Shown here piece after piece: positions 18,294-26,768 of a DNA stretch of 64,000 bases. The stretch covers positions 310,001-374,000 of the forward strand of contig CAVVZB010000001.1 of NCBI GenBank assembly GCA_963752695.1, in the 5' to 3' direction. The position numbers and the translations under genes are program-made. Below the pieces are notes generated by a model, which saw only the letters and a program-made list of their open reading frames with translations, was not told where the DNA came from and searched no databases. Source of the DNA: Bog-113 sp963752695 (lineage in GTDB: Bacteria; Acidobacteriota; Terriglobia; Bryobacterales; Bryobacteraceae). The stretch's first letter is position 1, and each line of letters begins with the position of its first letter.

Positions 18294-19456
18294 CGCCACG
18301 ATATGTGTCCGGCGCGGTAGCGCTTGCGGGCCTATTAGCAATCGCGTGCGCGGTGCTCGCGTGGCGAGCGGTGCCCCTGCCAGCCGAGAGCGCGCTCTTT
18401 TCCCTGCGCGGTTATGATTCAGACCTCCGGGATTTGTTACCGCGGTTTGATGCCGTGTCACTCAGGCGTGTCGGTTGGTTGTCCTCTGCCCTGGGTTTTG
18501 GAATGACCGCCGTTGTTGGATTTCTCGTCACTCAAGCCGCGCGTCTGGAACCGTATCGCGACCGGGCTTTTACGTTTCTGGTGGGATTGGGAAGCGCGAC
18601 TTCGTTGTTCCTGATCCTGTGGAGGGCTGCTTACGAAGCCGCCTGGTACCCGCTGCAGCGGGCCATCTCCAACCCGGCGAGCCTGCCCATTTTCGGACAT
18701 CGTCTGCTACTCGTCTGGCCCGCGCAACTCCTCCAATCAGTTACGCACGCGGGTGCGCGGCCGGTCTTCTTTCTGGTGCAGGCAATAGTCATCACGGCTA
18801 CAACGTCTCTCATCATCCGATGGGCAAGCTTATTCATCGGCCCGAAGCTCGCGTGGATGGGCGGCCCGCTGTTGGTTCTATTCCTCGCGCCCACGTTCGT
18901 GTACCTTACGTTTTTCGACGTGGGCGTGGTGTTCTTTCACTGTTTGGGATTGTGGGCTTTGCATCAGCGCAGATGGAGTATCTTCGTTGGTGCCGTCGCC
19001 ATTGGAACCCTGAATCACGAAAATATCGTAGTTTTGGTCTTGGCGGGCGTCGCCGTGCTTTGGAACCGGGTACCGCAGCGGATCTCTATCGGAGTACCGG
19101 CACTCGCACTCGCGGCCTTCTTAGTGGTGCGGTTGATGCTGAACCGGCTGATCCCGCTCGACAGCCTTTTGGAACTTCATGTTTGGACCAATGCCGTGCT
19201 GATCGAGCACATGGGCAGAACAATGATCGAGAGTCTGGTTGTCCTGGCATTCTCATTTGGATGCGCGGCGATCGCCATTGGGGATGCCGGTCCGTTTCTT
19301 CGGCGGGCCGCAGTAGTGATCCTGCCCCAGTTGATGTTTATCGCATTTGTAGCCGGACGGTTTAATGAAGCTCGCAACTTCGAAGCGTTTATTCCAATCC
19401 TGATCGCGCTTGTACTGTCCATGGCCAAGCGGCAGATGCTGGCCACGATACAATAG
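18281..19456 (+). CDS. Polytopic membrane protein, possibly GT-C-like
   Basis: A 391-residue protein, almost entirely hydrophobic, with about nine or ten membrane spans. No family was recognised with confidence. A charged loop early in the chain (YDSDLRDLLP, residues 45-54) and a NEARNFEAFIP segment near the C-terminus recall integral-membrane GT-C-type glycosyltransferases, but the evidence is thin. NHENI near residue 245 lies between spans. The gene overlaps aspartokinase by 13 bases, so it is probably cotranscribed with it. Confidence 0.6.
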   Translation: MSFVAPRYVSGAVALAGLLAIACAVLAWRAVPLPAESALFSLRGYDSDLRDLLPRFDAVSLRRVGWLSSALGFGMTAVVGFLVTQAARLEPYRDRAFTFLVGLGSATSLFLILWRAAYEAAWYPLQRAISNPASLPIFGHRLLLVWPAQLLQSVTHAGARPVFFLVQAIVITATTSLIIRWASLFIGPKLAWMGGPLLVLFLAPTFVYLTFFDVGVVFFHCLGLWALHQRRWSIFVGAVAIGTLNHENIVVLVLAGVAVLWNRVPQRISIGVPALALAAFLVVRLMLNRLIPLDSLLELHVWTNAVLIEHMGRTMIESLVVLAFSFGCAAIAIGDAGPFLRRAAVVILPQLMFIAFVAGRFNEARNFEAFIPILIALVLSMAKRQMLATIQ

Positions 19457-19476
19457 TAATTCCGAAGTTGAAAGGA
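19449..19476 (+). promoter_or_regulatory. Possible -10 element and ribosome binding site of the foldase gene
   Basis: TACAAT at 19449-19454 overlaps the previous stop codon. AAAGGA at 19471-19476 lies ten bases before the ATG at 19487. No clear -35 box was identified. Confidence 0.4.
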
Positions 19477-19486
19477 TCTCCTCTAC

Positions 19487-21418
19487 ATGTTTGATTTATT
19501 CCGCAGCCGCGATAAGGCTGTGCGCATATTGCTCGGAGTCATTCTGGGCGTGGTTGCTCTTTCCATGGTGACTTACCTGGTGCCGCAATCGGGCGGTGTG
19601 AACGGCGCCGGTGACGAGAACGTGGTGGCCAAGGTAGGAGACGAGAAGATCACTGCGCAAACCGCACTCCAGAGAGTCTCGGCGCTTATGCAACAACGCA
19701 AGATTCCCGCTCAGATGGTGGGTTACTTCGCGCCGCAAGTAGTGGAAAGTCTGATCAACCAAAAGGCTCTGGCTTATGAAGCCAAGCGCCTTGGAATCCG
19801 CGCCTCCGACGATGATATTGCCGCCGAAGTTCGACAGGAACTGCCGCCCAGTTTCATCGACAAAGATGGAAAGGTGAATCAGGACCTGCTCGGTCAAGCC
19901 CTTGCCCAACAAAACGCGACCATCCCCCAGTTCATCGATGAAGCTCGGGAGCGGCTGCTGGTTTCCCGTATGCAGCAGGTGGCGGAGAGCGGCGTAGTAG
20001 TCACCAAGGCGGACGTGGAGCAGGAGTATAAGAGGCGCAACGAAAAGATCAAGATCGAGTACGTTCTGATTAAGCCCGCGGCACTAGAGCAGCAAGTGCA
20101 AATGACGCCCGCCGACGTTGAGGCTTACTACAAGAAGAACAAACAGAACTACCAAACGCCAGAGAAGAAAAGCTTGGCGATCGTTGTACTTGACCCGGCG
20201 AAAGCCGCGGGTGTCGCCGCGCCAACCGATGCCCAACTGCAAAGCGCGTACAACTCTTCGCTTGATCGCTTCCGTACGCCGGAACGCGTGAAAGTGCGTC
20301 ACATTCTGATTGCGATCGATGCGAATACCAAAGATGCAGATGCTCAAGCCAAGGCGAGTGACATACTCAAGCAACTGAAGGCCGGTGGGGACTTCGCCGA
20401 ACTCGCCAAGAAGTATTCCAAAGATCCGGGATCGGCGGCCAAGGGCGGCGATCTGGATTTCGTGTCTCGCGGACAGATGGTCAAGCCGTTCGAAGATTCC
20501 GCTTTTTCGCTGAAAGTCGGCGAGACGAGCGGGCTGGTGAAAACGAGTTACGGCTACCATATTCTGCAAGTGCAGGCTCGGGAAGACGCCCGCGTCAAGC
20601 CCTTTGCAGAAGTTAAGGATACGCTTGCGGCTGAGTATCAGAAGCGTAAGGCAAGCGAGGTCATGCAGCAGGTTGCCGATCGCGCAACCACGCAGTTAAA
20701 GAAAGACCCGAAACATCCCGAAAAAGCCGCTGCCGAGAGTAACGGTGAGTTGGTGATCGCTGACAACGTGAAATCGAGCGATCCGTTCCCGCAGATTGGC
20801 ATGGTTCCTGAACTGCAGAATGCTGTCTCGAGTCTGAAAGTCGGAGAGGTTTCCTCCCCGGTCTCGATTCCGGCGGGGAACAAGATTGCCATCGCCGTAG
20901 TTACAGGCGTGGCTAGCGCGCATCCCGCGAGTCTCGACGAAGTCCGTCCTCAGGTGGAAGCCGCACTGCGGCGCGATCGATTGAATGAGATGGTTAATAA
21001 GCGCGGCGACGACCTGGCCACGAAGGCCAAGTCAAATGGCGGGAACCTGGCGGAAGCTGCGAAGGCGATGGGCCTGGAAGTGAAGGAATCGAACGATTTC
21101 GACCGGCAAGGCGCGGTGGAGGGCTTCGGTTCCGCCAGCATGCTCGGTGATGCGTTTGCGGCGAAAGACGGGTCTATCTTGGGGCCGGTGGCTTCTGCAG
21201 ACGGGCGCGCCGTGATTAAGGTAATCTCGCATACGCCGGCCGACATGGCGCCCTTTGCAACTCAGCAGACCTCACTGAGAGATGAACTGAAGGGCAAAAT
21301 CGCTCGCGAGCGCGAGGCGCTTTTCACCGAGGGAGTACGCAAGCAACTCGAGAAGGACGGCAAGATCAAGGTTCAGCAGGATGTGTTGAACCGCATTCTT
21401 CAGGGAATGCGGGGCTGA
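19487..21418 (+). CDS. PpiD/SurA-like peptidyl-prolyl isomerase
   Basis: A 643-residue periplasmic foldase anchored by one N-terminal membrane span (about 12-32). A SurA-N-like chaperone domain covers about 45-175. A clear parvulin domain lies at 267-363 (VRHILI...GGDFAELAKKYSKDPGSAAKGGDL...YGYHILQV). The C-terminal part (about 400-640) includes a degenerate second parvulin-like region. The architecture equals PpiD, which helps outer-membrane and exported proteins fold after leaving Sec. It has its own ribosome binding site, and the stop is three bases before the DedA gene start. Confidence 0.9.
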   Translation: MFDLFRSRDKAVRILLGVILGVVALSMVTYLVPQSGGVNGAGDENVVAKVGDEKITAQTALQRVSALMQQRKIPAQMVGYFAPQVVESLINQKALAYEAKRLGIRASDDDIAAEVRQELPPSFIDKDGKVNQDLLGQALAQQNATIPQFIDEARERLLVSRMQQVAESGVVVTKADVEQEYKRRNEKIKIEYVLIKPAALEQQVQMTPADVEAYYKKNKQNYQTPEKKSLAIVVLDPAKAAGVAAPTDAQLQSAYNSSLDRFRTPERVKVRHILIAIDANTKDADAQAKASDILKQLKAGGDFAELAKKYSKDPGSAAKGGDLDFVSRGQMVKPFEDSAFSLKVGETSGLVKTSYGYHILQVQAREDARVKPFAEVKDTLAAEYQKRKASEVMQQVADRATTQLKKDPKHPEKAAAESNGELVIADNVKSSDPFPQIGMVPELQNAVSSLKVGEVSSPVSIPAGNKIAIAVVTGVASAHPASLDEVRPQVEAALRRDRLNEMVNKRGDDLATKAKSNGGNLAEAAKAMGLEVKESNDFDRQGAVEGFGSASMLGDAFAAKDGSILGPVASADGRAVIKVISHTPADMAPFATQQTSLRDELKGKIAREREALFTEGVRKQLEKDGKIKVQQDVLNRILQGMRG

Positions 21419-21421
21419 CCG

Positions 21422-22075
21422 GTGCTTCACCAGCTGTTGGATTTCTTGAAGGCGCTTACCGATCCGCAGCGTCTGGCCGGGTTAATGACGGGGACCTTCT
21501 CCGGCTGGCTCGGCTACGGCCTGCTCTCGTTGATCGTGTTCGGAGAGACTGGACTGCTTGCTGGTTTTTTTCTACCTGGGGATTCGCTCCTGTTCGCGGT
21601 AGGGGTGGTCTGCGCGTTCGGGTATCTGAAGCTTCCCGTGGTGATCGGCGTACTCGTATGTGCGGCGATCCTAGGCGACAACACGGGATACCTGCTTGGC
21701 CGAAGCGCCGGACCCCGTGTATTTAGCCGGCCGAAGTCGCGCTTCTTCAATCCGGAGCACGTGCTGCGAGCCAAAGCGTTTTATGAAAATCACGGCGGCC
21801 GCGCGATCGTATATGCGCGCTTCGTGCCTATTATTCGGACCGTGATGCCGTTTATGGCCGGCGTCGCGGGCATGCCTTATCCGCGATTCTTGACGTTCAG
21901 CATCTTCGGTGGCATTGGCTGGATCTCTGCCATGACGTGTCTTGGATATAAGCTAGGCGGCTTCCGTTTCGTTCAAAAGAATATCGAGATCGTAATTCTG
22001 GCCGTGGTGTTTCTCTCTCTCATTCCGGTGCTGCTGCAGTTCGTACGGCGTCGCGGCAATCCTTCGGCAGCATAA
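21422..22075 (+). CDS. DedA-family membrane protein
   Basis: A 217-residue polytopic protein with GTG start. It has the DedA/SNARE-associated signatures FGETGLLAGFFLPGDSLLF (about 40-58), GDNTGYLLGR, and the characteristic RFVPIIRTVMPFMAGVAGMPYPRF (about 137-160). DedA proteins are linked to recycling of undecaprenyl phosphate and other lipids across the membrane. The gene follows the foldase gene by three bases and precedes yihY by nine, so the three are likely one transcript. Confidence 0.92.
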   Translation: MLHQLLDFLKALTDPQRLAGLMTGTFSGWLGYGLLSLIVFGETGLLAGFFLPGDSLLFAVGVVCAFGYLKLPVVIGVLVCAAILGDNTGYLLGRSAGPRVFSRPKSRFFNPEHVLRAKAFYENHGGRAIVYARFVPIIRTVMPFMAGVAGMPYPRFLTFSIFGGIGWISAMTCLGYKLGGFRFVQKNIEIVILAVVFLSLIPVLLQFVRRRGNPSAA

Positions 22076-22084
22076 CTCGCGCGA

Positions 22085-22945
22085 ATGGCCGGTATCTGGC
22101 GCAACCTTCCCTTCCTGCTGCGACGAACCATTTTTTCGGCTGCGGAGGATGGCTGCTTCAGCATTGCCAAGGGAGCCGCATACTCCTCGCTGCTCTCGTT
22201 CTTCCCTATCCTGACTTCCGCTGCCACGATCTTGATGCAGGTTCGCGCCGGATTCGTACAAACGCAAATCACCGGGTTCCTGAGTCAGATTTTGCCGCCC
22301 GGTACGGAGACTGCGGTCAGCCTGCAGTTTACGAGCCGTGGTAACAAACCGATAGGCCTTCTGGTCGCCGCTAATTTGCTAGCTTTGTGGGCGGCATCGA
22401 GCGTGATCAAGAGCCTGATCGAAGGCTTCCACGCCGCGTACCGGGTTCCCCGGGATCGCAGCTTTTTCCATCAGAGTTGGGTGGCCATCCTGCTTGTGTT
22501 TGCCGCCGGATTGCCTTTCGCTATCGGGTCGGTACTCATCCTTTTCGGACAGGAGAGCGAAGGCCAGGTTCTGCAGTGGTTCAAGGTGGATGCGATTCTC
22601 AATCCGCTGGCGGACCTTTGGGAATTCCTCTCACGGATCGCGCGCTACGTAGTGGCGATCGCGGCGACGATCAGCCTCACGACGATCTTATACTACTACG
22701 GCCCTTACCGGAAGCAGCGTGTCGGGCGAGTGATACCAGGCGCTATTTTCGCCACAATTCTATGGACGGCGGCAACATGGGGTTTCGGGGTATACGTACG
22801 TAATGTATCCAATTACAACGTGCTGTATGGAAGCATCGGGTCCGGAATCGCGCTCTTGGTGTGGATGTACCTGTTATCGGTGATCGCGATACTCGGCTGC
22901 GAGTTCAACGCCGAGTACGAGCGCATGCTCGCAATTGAACTCTAG
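22085..22945 (+). CDS. YihY/BrkB-family membrane protein
   Basis: A 286-residue protein with about six membrane spans and the family's segments GAAYSSLLSFFPIL (about 30-43), ASSVIKSLIEGFHAAY (about 103-118) and YGSIGSGIALLVWMYL (about 247-262). The family was once annotated as ribonuclease BN; that activity belongs to another protein, and the function of YihY remains uncertain. Its 3' end converges with the PCYCGC-type gene with ten bases between the stops. Confidence 0.9.
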   Translation: MAGIWRNLPFLLRRTIFSAAEDGCFSIAKGAAYSSLLSFFPILTSAATILMQVRAGFVQTQITGFLSQILPPGTETAVSLQFTSRGNKPIGLLVAANLLALWAASSVIKSLIEGFHAAYRVPRDRSFFHQSWVAILLVFAAGLPFAIGSVLILFGQESEGQVLQWFKVDAILNPLADLWEFLSRIARYVVAIAATISLTTILYYYGPYRKQRVGRVIPGAIFATILWTAATWGFGVYVRNVSNYNVLYGSIGSGIALLVWMYLLSVIAILGCEFNAEYERMLAIEL

Positions 22946-22955
22946 CTTCTGAGGC

Positions 22956-23390
22956 TTAGAGCGCGGCGAGCGCGGCTGGAGACATATCGACCCTGCTCCA
23001 CAGACCCTCGATAACTTGGGACCGAATCTTGGCAACAGAGACACCGGCCTTAGTCTGCTGGTAGGCGAACACGGCTTCCCGCTGGCAGACGGCGCACTCT
23101 TCTCCGTGCGCATCCACAAAGCAATCAAGCAAGCTACCGTGTCCCGCGAATTTGTCACAGGAACAGTAACAAGGCATCTGATAGAGGACCGGTTTGATCT
23201 TACCGGCCAGCTCATATACCCGCATCACAACCGGGCGATCAATATATAACCCTGGATCCTTGGTGGGCGGCAAAGCCTTTTTCGGCAGCGCCTTGTGATA
23301 CGCGGGTACGGGTTCCGAGGCGCGCAGCCCCGTGATCGTGGCCACCGAAGCCAGAGCGCTACTGAGAAGGTTTCTTCGGGATAAATTCAA
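22956..23390 (-). CDS. Exported PCYCGC-motif protein
   Basis: A 144-residue protein with TTG start; GAGG lies six bases upstream. Residues 4-24 (SRRNLLSSALASVATITG) look like a twin-arginine signal. The core contains PCYCSC (73-78), then GHGSLLDCFVDAHGEEC and VCQREA, giving at least six cysteines plus histidines. This matches the PCYCGC motif family, of which I know no established function. The cysteine pattern suggests metal or redox chemistry outside the cytoplasm. It lies 44 bases downstream of the exported MsrB gene on the same strand, which strengthens a redox link. Confidence 0.78.
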   Translation of the reverse strand: MNLSRRNLLSSALASVATITGLRASEPVPAYHKALPKKALPPTKDPGLYIDRPVVMRVYELAGKIKPVLYQMPCYCSCDKFAGHGSLLDCFVDAHGEECAVCQREAVFAYQQTKAGVSVAKIRSQVIEGLWSRVDMSPAALAAL

Positions 23391-23434
23391 TGACTGCCTC
23401 GCTTTCTATTATGACGCGGTAGCGGGCAGAAAAC

Positions 23435-23968
23435 TTACGCCTTTTCGAACTTCAATGAGGCCGAGTTCATGCAGTAACGTAAGCCAGTGGGACGTGGACC
23501 GTCTTCGAAAACGTGCCCGAGATGCGCCTCACACTTTTTGCACCGAACTTCGGTGCGAACGCCGTAGCTCATGTCAACGTGATTCTCTACGTTCTGCTTG
23601 TCGACCGGCTGATAGAAGCTGGGCCATCCCGTTCCAGATTCGAACTTCGTGTCCGACGAGAACAAGGCGTTTCCACAGCAAACGCAGCGGTACAAACCCT
23701 TCTCATGATTGTCCCAATACTTGCCGGTAAATGCCCGCTCCGTGCCGGCCTTGCGCGCCACTTCAAACTCTTCCGGCGTCAGTTTCTTTTTCCACTCTTC
23801 GTCGCTGAGAACCACTTTTTCCACGGTGACCGGACCTTCCTTTTTTCCGTAACCGCTGAAACGGACGATCGTAACCTGTCCCGGGGAGCCTGACTTTCCG
23901 GCAAACGCGACGGCGGTGGCGGCTGCCCCGCATAAGCTGACGATGAACGTTCTTCTATTTGCGATCAC
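23435..23968 (-). CDS. msrB: Exported peptide-methionine (R)-S-oxide reductase
   Basis: A 177-residue MsrB with GTG start. The N-terminal NRRTFIVSLCGAAATAVAFA is an export signal of twin-arginine character. The catalytic domain begins near residue 55. Zinc cysteines are C95, C98, C143 and C146; GTGWPSF is at 112-118; catalytic C166 lies in RYCMNSAS. It reduces methionine-R-sulfoxide in proteins, here probably in the periplasm. It is placed 87 bases after the last gene of the twelve-gene sugar cluster and before the PCYCGC gene. No reductant partner is encoded beside it, unless the cysteine-rich neighbour serves. Confidence 0.95.
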   Translation of the reverse strand: MIANRRTFIVSLCGAAATAVAFAGKSGSPGQVTIVRFSGYGKKEGPVTVEKVVLSDEEWKKKLTPEEFEVARKAGTERAFTGKYWDNHEKGLYRCVCCGNALFSSDTKFESGTGWPSFYQPVDKQNVENHVDMSYGVRTEVRCKKCEAHLGHVFEDGPRPTGLRYCMNSASLKFEKA

Positions 23969-23990
23969 GGCTATTCGATTCCCTCGTTTT

Positions 23991-23996
23991 ATTGTA
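23991..23996 (-). promoter_or_regulatory. Possible -10 element (TACAAT) for msrB
   Basis: On the minus strand TACAAT lies 22 bases before the GTG at 23968, followed by GAGGGA as a possible ribosome binding site. It would make msrB and the PCYCGC gene a unit separate from the sugar cluster. Confidence 0.35.
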
Positions 23997-24055
23997 AGAC
24001 TCGATTGTTTTTTCGCGCCGCTGCGAGCGGAAGTTACGCCGGTGTCAGGCGCCGG

Positions 24056-25099
24056 TCAGCCGCCGACGAGCTGCCTGTACACGGCAAAGTACCGCTCGAT
24101 TGTCACAGCCTGATCGAAACGAACGCAGGCCTGTTCGCGGCATTTCGCTGCCGAGATCCGGTTAGCTTGCTGGATGGCGGTGGACATCTCATCGGCGTCA
24201 TCCACCAGATAGCCCGTTTTGCCAGATTCCACGATTTCGGGCAGAGCTCCCGCGGGAAATGCGATCACTGGAGTGCCGGAAGCGAGGGCTTCCATGGCAA
24301 CTAGCGAACTGGTTTCGGCCGCAAGACTTGGGATTAACAGGCAGCTTGCGGAGGCGAGCAGAGCCGCCTTGCGCGCGAAATCGAGCGGTCCAAGGAAGCG
24401 GCGGCATCGATCCAGCCGGGGAGCAACTTCATCGCGAAAGTAAACTTCGTGAGCCGGGTAAGGGTAGACTTGGCCGCCAATAAGAAGAGCGATACTTGCG
24501 CGTTTACTGGCCTCGATGGCAAGATGAACGCCCTTTTCCGGACAGATTCTGCCTAGCATCAAGGCATAATTCCGCTTCTCAGTTTTCAAGCGATAGCGCG
24601 CTGAGTCCACGCCGTTCGGTATGGGTTCCAGGAAGTCTAGCGGTCTGGCAGCACTGGCCGCTTGCGAGGCCGAGACGCAGTGGAGGAAAGTGCGAGGGCG
24701 GGTGGGAGACAAGGCATCCGCCGGGTACCAAGCGAGCGGGAGATGCAGGGTCACCAGAACGGGCACCTGTTGCTCGGGCAGGTACTCGAAGAAATCGACC
24801 CCATGCAGATGGACCAGATCGATCTGCTCGGAGGCAAGTGTCGCGGCAATGGCGCCGCGGGTGGCTTGCTGAGCGCGCTCGCGAGCATGGTCGTCGATGG
24901 TTGCGGATATCGCTGGGAGGGGAATCAGGCTACCCTGCACTATGGAGCCCTCGGCGGCGATGACGAGTGATCTGTGGCCAGCTGCGACCAGGGCTCGATC
25001 CAACATCGCTAAGACTTGTTCGGCGCCGCCGACCGAATTCTCGCTGACCGTGGCTAGCGGGTAAGCGACGCTAAGAACGCAAAGTGTTTTCCGGCTCAC
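24056..25099 (-). CDS. GT4-family glycosyltransferase
   Basis: A 347-residue GT-B enzyme, the last gene of the twelve-gene cluster. The N-terminal half has SVGGAEQVLAMLDRALVAAGH, typical of GT4 acceptor domains. The C-terminal half has PNGVD, LMLGRICPEKGVHLAIEA and the donor-site motif SLVAMEALASGTPVIAF (an EX7E-type element). The donor is a nucleotide sugar of unknown identity. GTG start overlaps the PIG-L stop by four bases (GTGA), so translation is probably coupled. Confidence 0.88.
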   Translation of the reverse strand: MSRKTLCVLSVAYPLATVSENSVGGAEQVLAMLDRALVAAGHRSLVIAAEGSIVQGSLIPLPAISATIDDHARERAQQATRGAIAATLASEQIDLVHLHGVDFFEYLPEQQVPVLVTLHLPLAWYPADALSPTRPRTFLHCVSASQAASAARPLDFLEPIPNGVDSARYRLKTEKRNYALMLGRICPEKGVHLAIEASKRASIALLIGGQVYPYPAHEVYFRDEVAPRLDRCRRFLGPLDFARKAALLASASCLLIPSLAAETSSLVAMEALASGTPVIAFPAGALPEIVESGKTGYLVDDADEMSTAIQQANRISAAKCREQACVRFDQAVTIERYFAVYRQLVGG

Positions 25100-25854
25100 G
25101 CGTCAAGCTGCCGCATGGCCCTGCTGGCTTCTGTAAGCCACGCTGCGGAAGTAATTCCCCAACCAAGCGTTTCGTAATTGAGTGGTCCGGGATGAGGCGG
25201 CTCCTTAAACGTGTAATCCGGCGCCATCCGGAAACGCTCCACGCTTGTGCTAAACATGGCCAGCACCGAAGCTTGGGAGGTGAAGCAGGCGAACATGGCT
25301 TTTTTCAGAGCTTGCGTTTCGGTATCGAGTTCGAGAGCAATTTCCGGCGGACCGCCAGGCAGGAACTCGTTTCCACGGAATTGCCCCTCGTAACGATTGT
25401 AAAAGGCAGCCTCCACCCGTCGGGGCGCTCGATTCCCCCGCAAGGCACAGGCTTTCTGGACGGCAAAGGCCGCTGCGTCGTGATCGGGATGACCGCCCTC
25501 GTATGGGTGCGTGATCACCGTGGCGGGGTCAATCTCCTCGATGGCGACCTCTACTTGCAATGAGAGCGCCGCAAGATCGGCCCACGACTCCTGATCGTTC
25601 AAGTCCAGGCAGCGTGTGTCACGGCCGCCAATCTGGCCAAGTGCGCATTCCAGTTCCAGGCGACGCGCCGCCGCATAAGCCTCGCGGGTAGCAAATCCGG
25701 CGTTTTCGGCGTGCCTCGGCCGACGGGGGGAACCGTTGGTGGTGTGCAGAATTGTGCAGTCTTTCCAGTCGAGCATGGCCCCGGCGCACGCCAAGGTTTC
25801 ATCGTCCGGGTGAGCGACTACGAGGAGGACGCGGCCGGCGATTGCGTCCCACAT
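25096..25854 (-). CDS. PIG-L/LmbE-family deacetylase
   Basis: A 252-residue protein beginning MWDAIAGRV. The longer frame to 25914 runs deep into the upstream gene and adds an unrelated basic stretch, so the ATG at 25854, sharing one base with the upstream TGA, is preferred. AHPDDE (14-19) and the EGGHPDHDAA segment supply the zinc ligands (two His and one Asp) of the N-acetylglucosaminyl deacetylase fold. The family removes N-acetyl groups from GlcNAc-containing lipids and thiols. In this cluster it would deacetylate an amino sugar in the growing oligosaccharide. Confidence 0.88.
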   Translation of the reverse strand: MWDAIAGRVLLVVAHPDDETLACAGAMLDWKDCTILHTTNGSPRRPRHAENAGFATREAYAAARRLELECALGQIGGRDTRCLDLNDQESWADLAALSLQVEVAIEEIDPATVITHPYEGGHPDHDAAAFAVQKACALRGNRAPRRVEAAFYNRYEGQFRGNEFLPGGPPEIALELDTETQALKKAMFACFTSQASVLAMFSTSVERFRMAPDYTFKEPPHPGPLNYETLGWGITSAAWLTEASRAMRQLDA

Positions 25855-26768
25855 CAGGAAACAAGGGCGCGCATGGCGCCGGCGGAGCAATAACGGCGAG
25901 TCATCCGTTCGCAAAAATCAGCGAACTCCCTCGGATCCCGCGGAGGGCTGGTGTGGTCCGGGCGTAGACCGCGCGAATCCGGTGTGTAGCAGAACGTGAC
26001 GGTGACATCGAACTCATCCAGCGCGCGCATCATACGATCGAACCAGGCTTCGGCGCCGGGACGCAAACTGTCAGACCAACTCAAACCCGTACGCAGATGG
26101 CGCACACCCAACCTCCGAAGCCAGTTTACGGCATCGTCCAAGCGATGATCTTCAAAGTGAAACCACTGACAGATGCCTATCTCGGGCGTGTAGTGGTGGA
26201 ACTGGTGCAGGGCCAGTTTGGGCGTGCCATCCTCACGAAGCAGCCCCATGTAGAAGTGCCGGTAATAGGACGATCCCTCAGCTTCCCGGTGGCGAGTGGT
26301 TGCAGGCCATGCGCGCGGGAGATCGTACAAGCTGTACCAGTGAATGCGATCGGCCTTACCGCGAATCAGCTCGACGGTGCGGCGCAATCCGAAATCCTGC
26401 ACTTCCTCGGCGCCGAAGGTGGAAACTCCGACCTCGGAAACCCACACCGGCAAGGTTGTGACGGCGTGGATTTCGGCCAGCTTGGCGGGCCATTCATCGA
26501 TCATCCAATGATTCCAATCGAGCGGAAATCCGTGGACGGCCACTGCCTCCAGATGCTGCAGCACGCCTTGCTTTTGCATGTTCACGATAAACGCGGGGTC
26601 TATAGGAGAGATTCCTCCCAAGACGCGCAACGGCGGGCCGTTCTGAGCTCCAATGGCTTGCGCTGCAAGCGTCGCCATGGAGCCAAAGATCTTCCATTCC
26701 GGGTCCATCTGAAAATCCCAATGTGACAGGTTATTGGGTTCGTTCCAGAGCATCGCGGCTTCAATCAA
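25854..26768 (-). CDS. Glycoside hydrolase of clan GH-A type, circularly permuted barrel
   Basis: A 304-residue protein with TTG start overlapping the methyltransferase stop by eight bases. It begins almost directly at LWNEPNN (acid/base E10), which in clan GH-A enzymes ends strand 4. WVSEVGVSTFG follows (candidate nucleophile E112, strand 7). The C-terminal third (197-293) contains IGICQWFHFED, GVRHLRTGLSW, VTVTFCYTP and FADFCERMTRRY, which look like strands 1 to 3 and helix 3 and would normally come first. The order is therefore 4-8 then 1-3. It resembles proteins often labelled beta-xylosidase. No signal peptide is present, so it acts in the cytoplasm and may work as a transglycosidase or trimming enzyme. 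Confidence 0.78.
   Translation of the reverse strand: MIEAAMLWNEPNNLSHWDFQMDPEWKIFGSMATLAAQAIGAQNGPPLRVLGGISPIDPAFIVNMQKQGVLQHLEAVAVHGFPLDWNHWMIDEWPAKLAEIHAVTTLPVWVSEVGVSTFGAEEVQDFGLRRTVELIRGKADRIHWYSLYDLPRAWPATTRHREAEGSSYYRHFYMGLLREDGTPKLALHQFHHYTPEIGICQWFHFEDHRLDDAVNWLRRLGVRHLRTGLSWSDSLRPGAEAWFDRMMRALDEFDVTVTFCYTPDSRGLRPDHTSPPRDPREFADFCERMTRRYCSAGAMRALVS

Noticed and set aside
25096..25914. Longer start for the PIG-L gene at 25914
   Set aside because: It would overlap the glycosidase gene by 61 bases and add a basic non-family stretch; ATG 25854 couples exactly to the upstream stop.
26097..26726. 209-codon open frame on the plus strand
   Set aside because: Antisense to the permuted glycosidase gene; no recognisable protein features.
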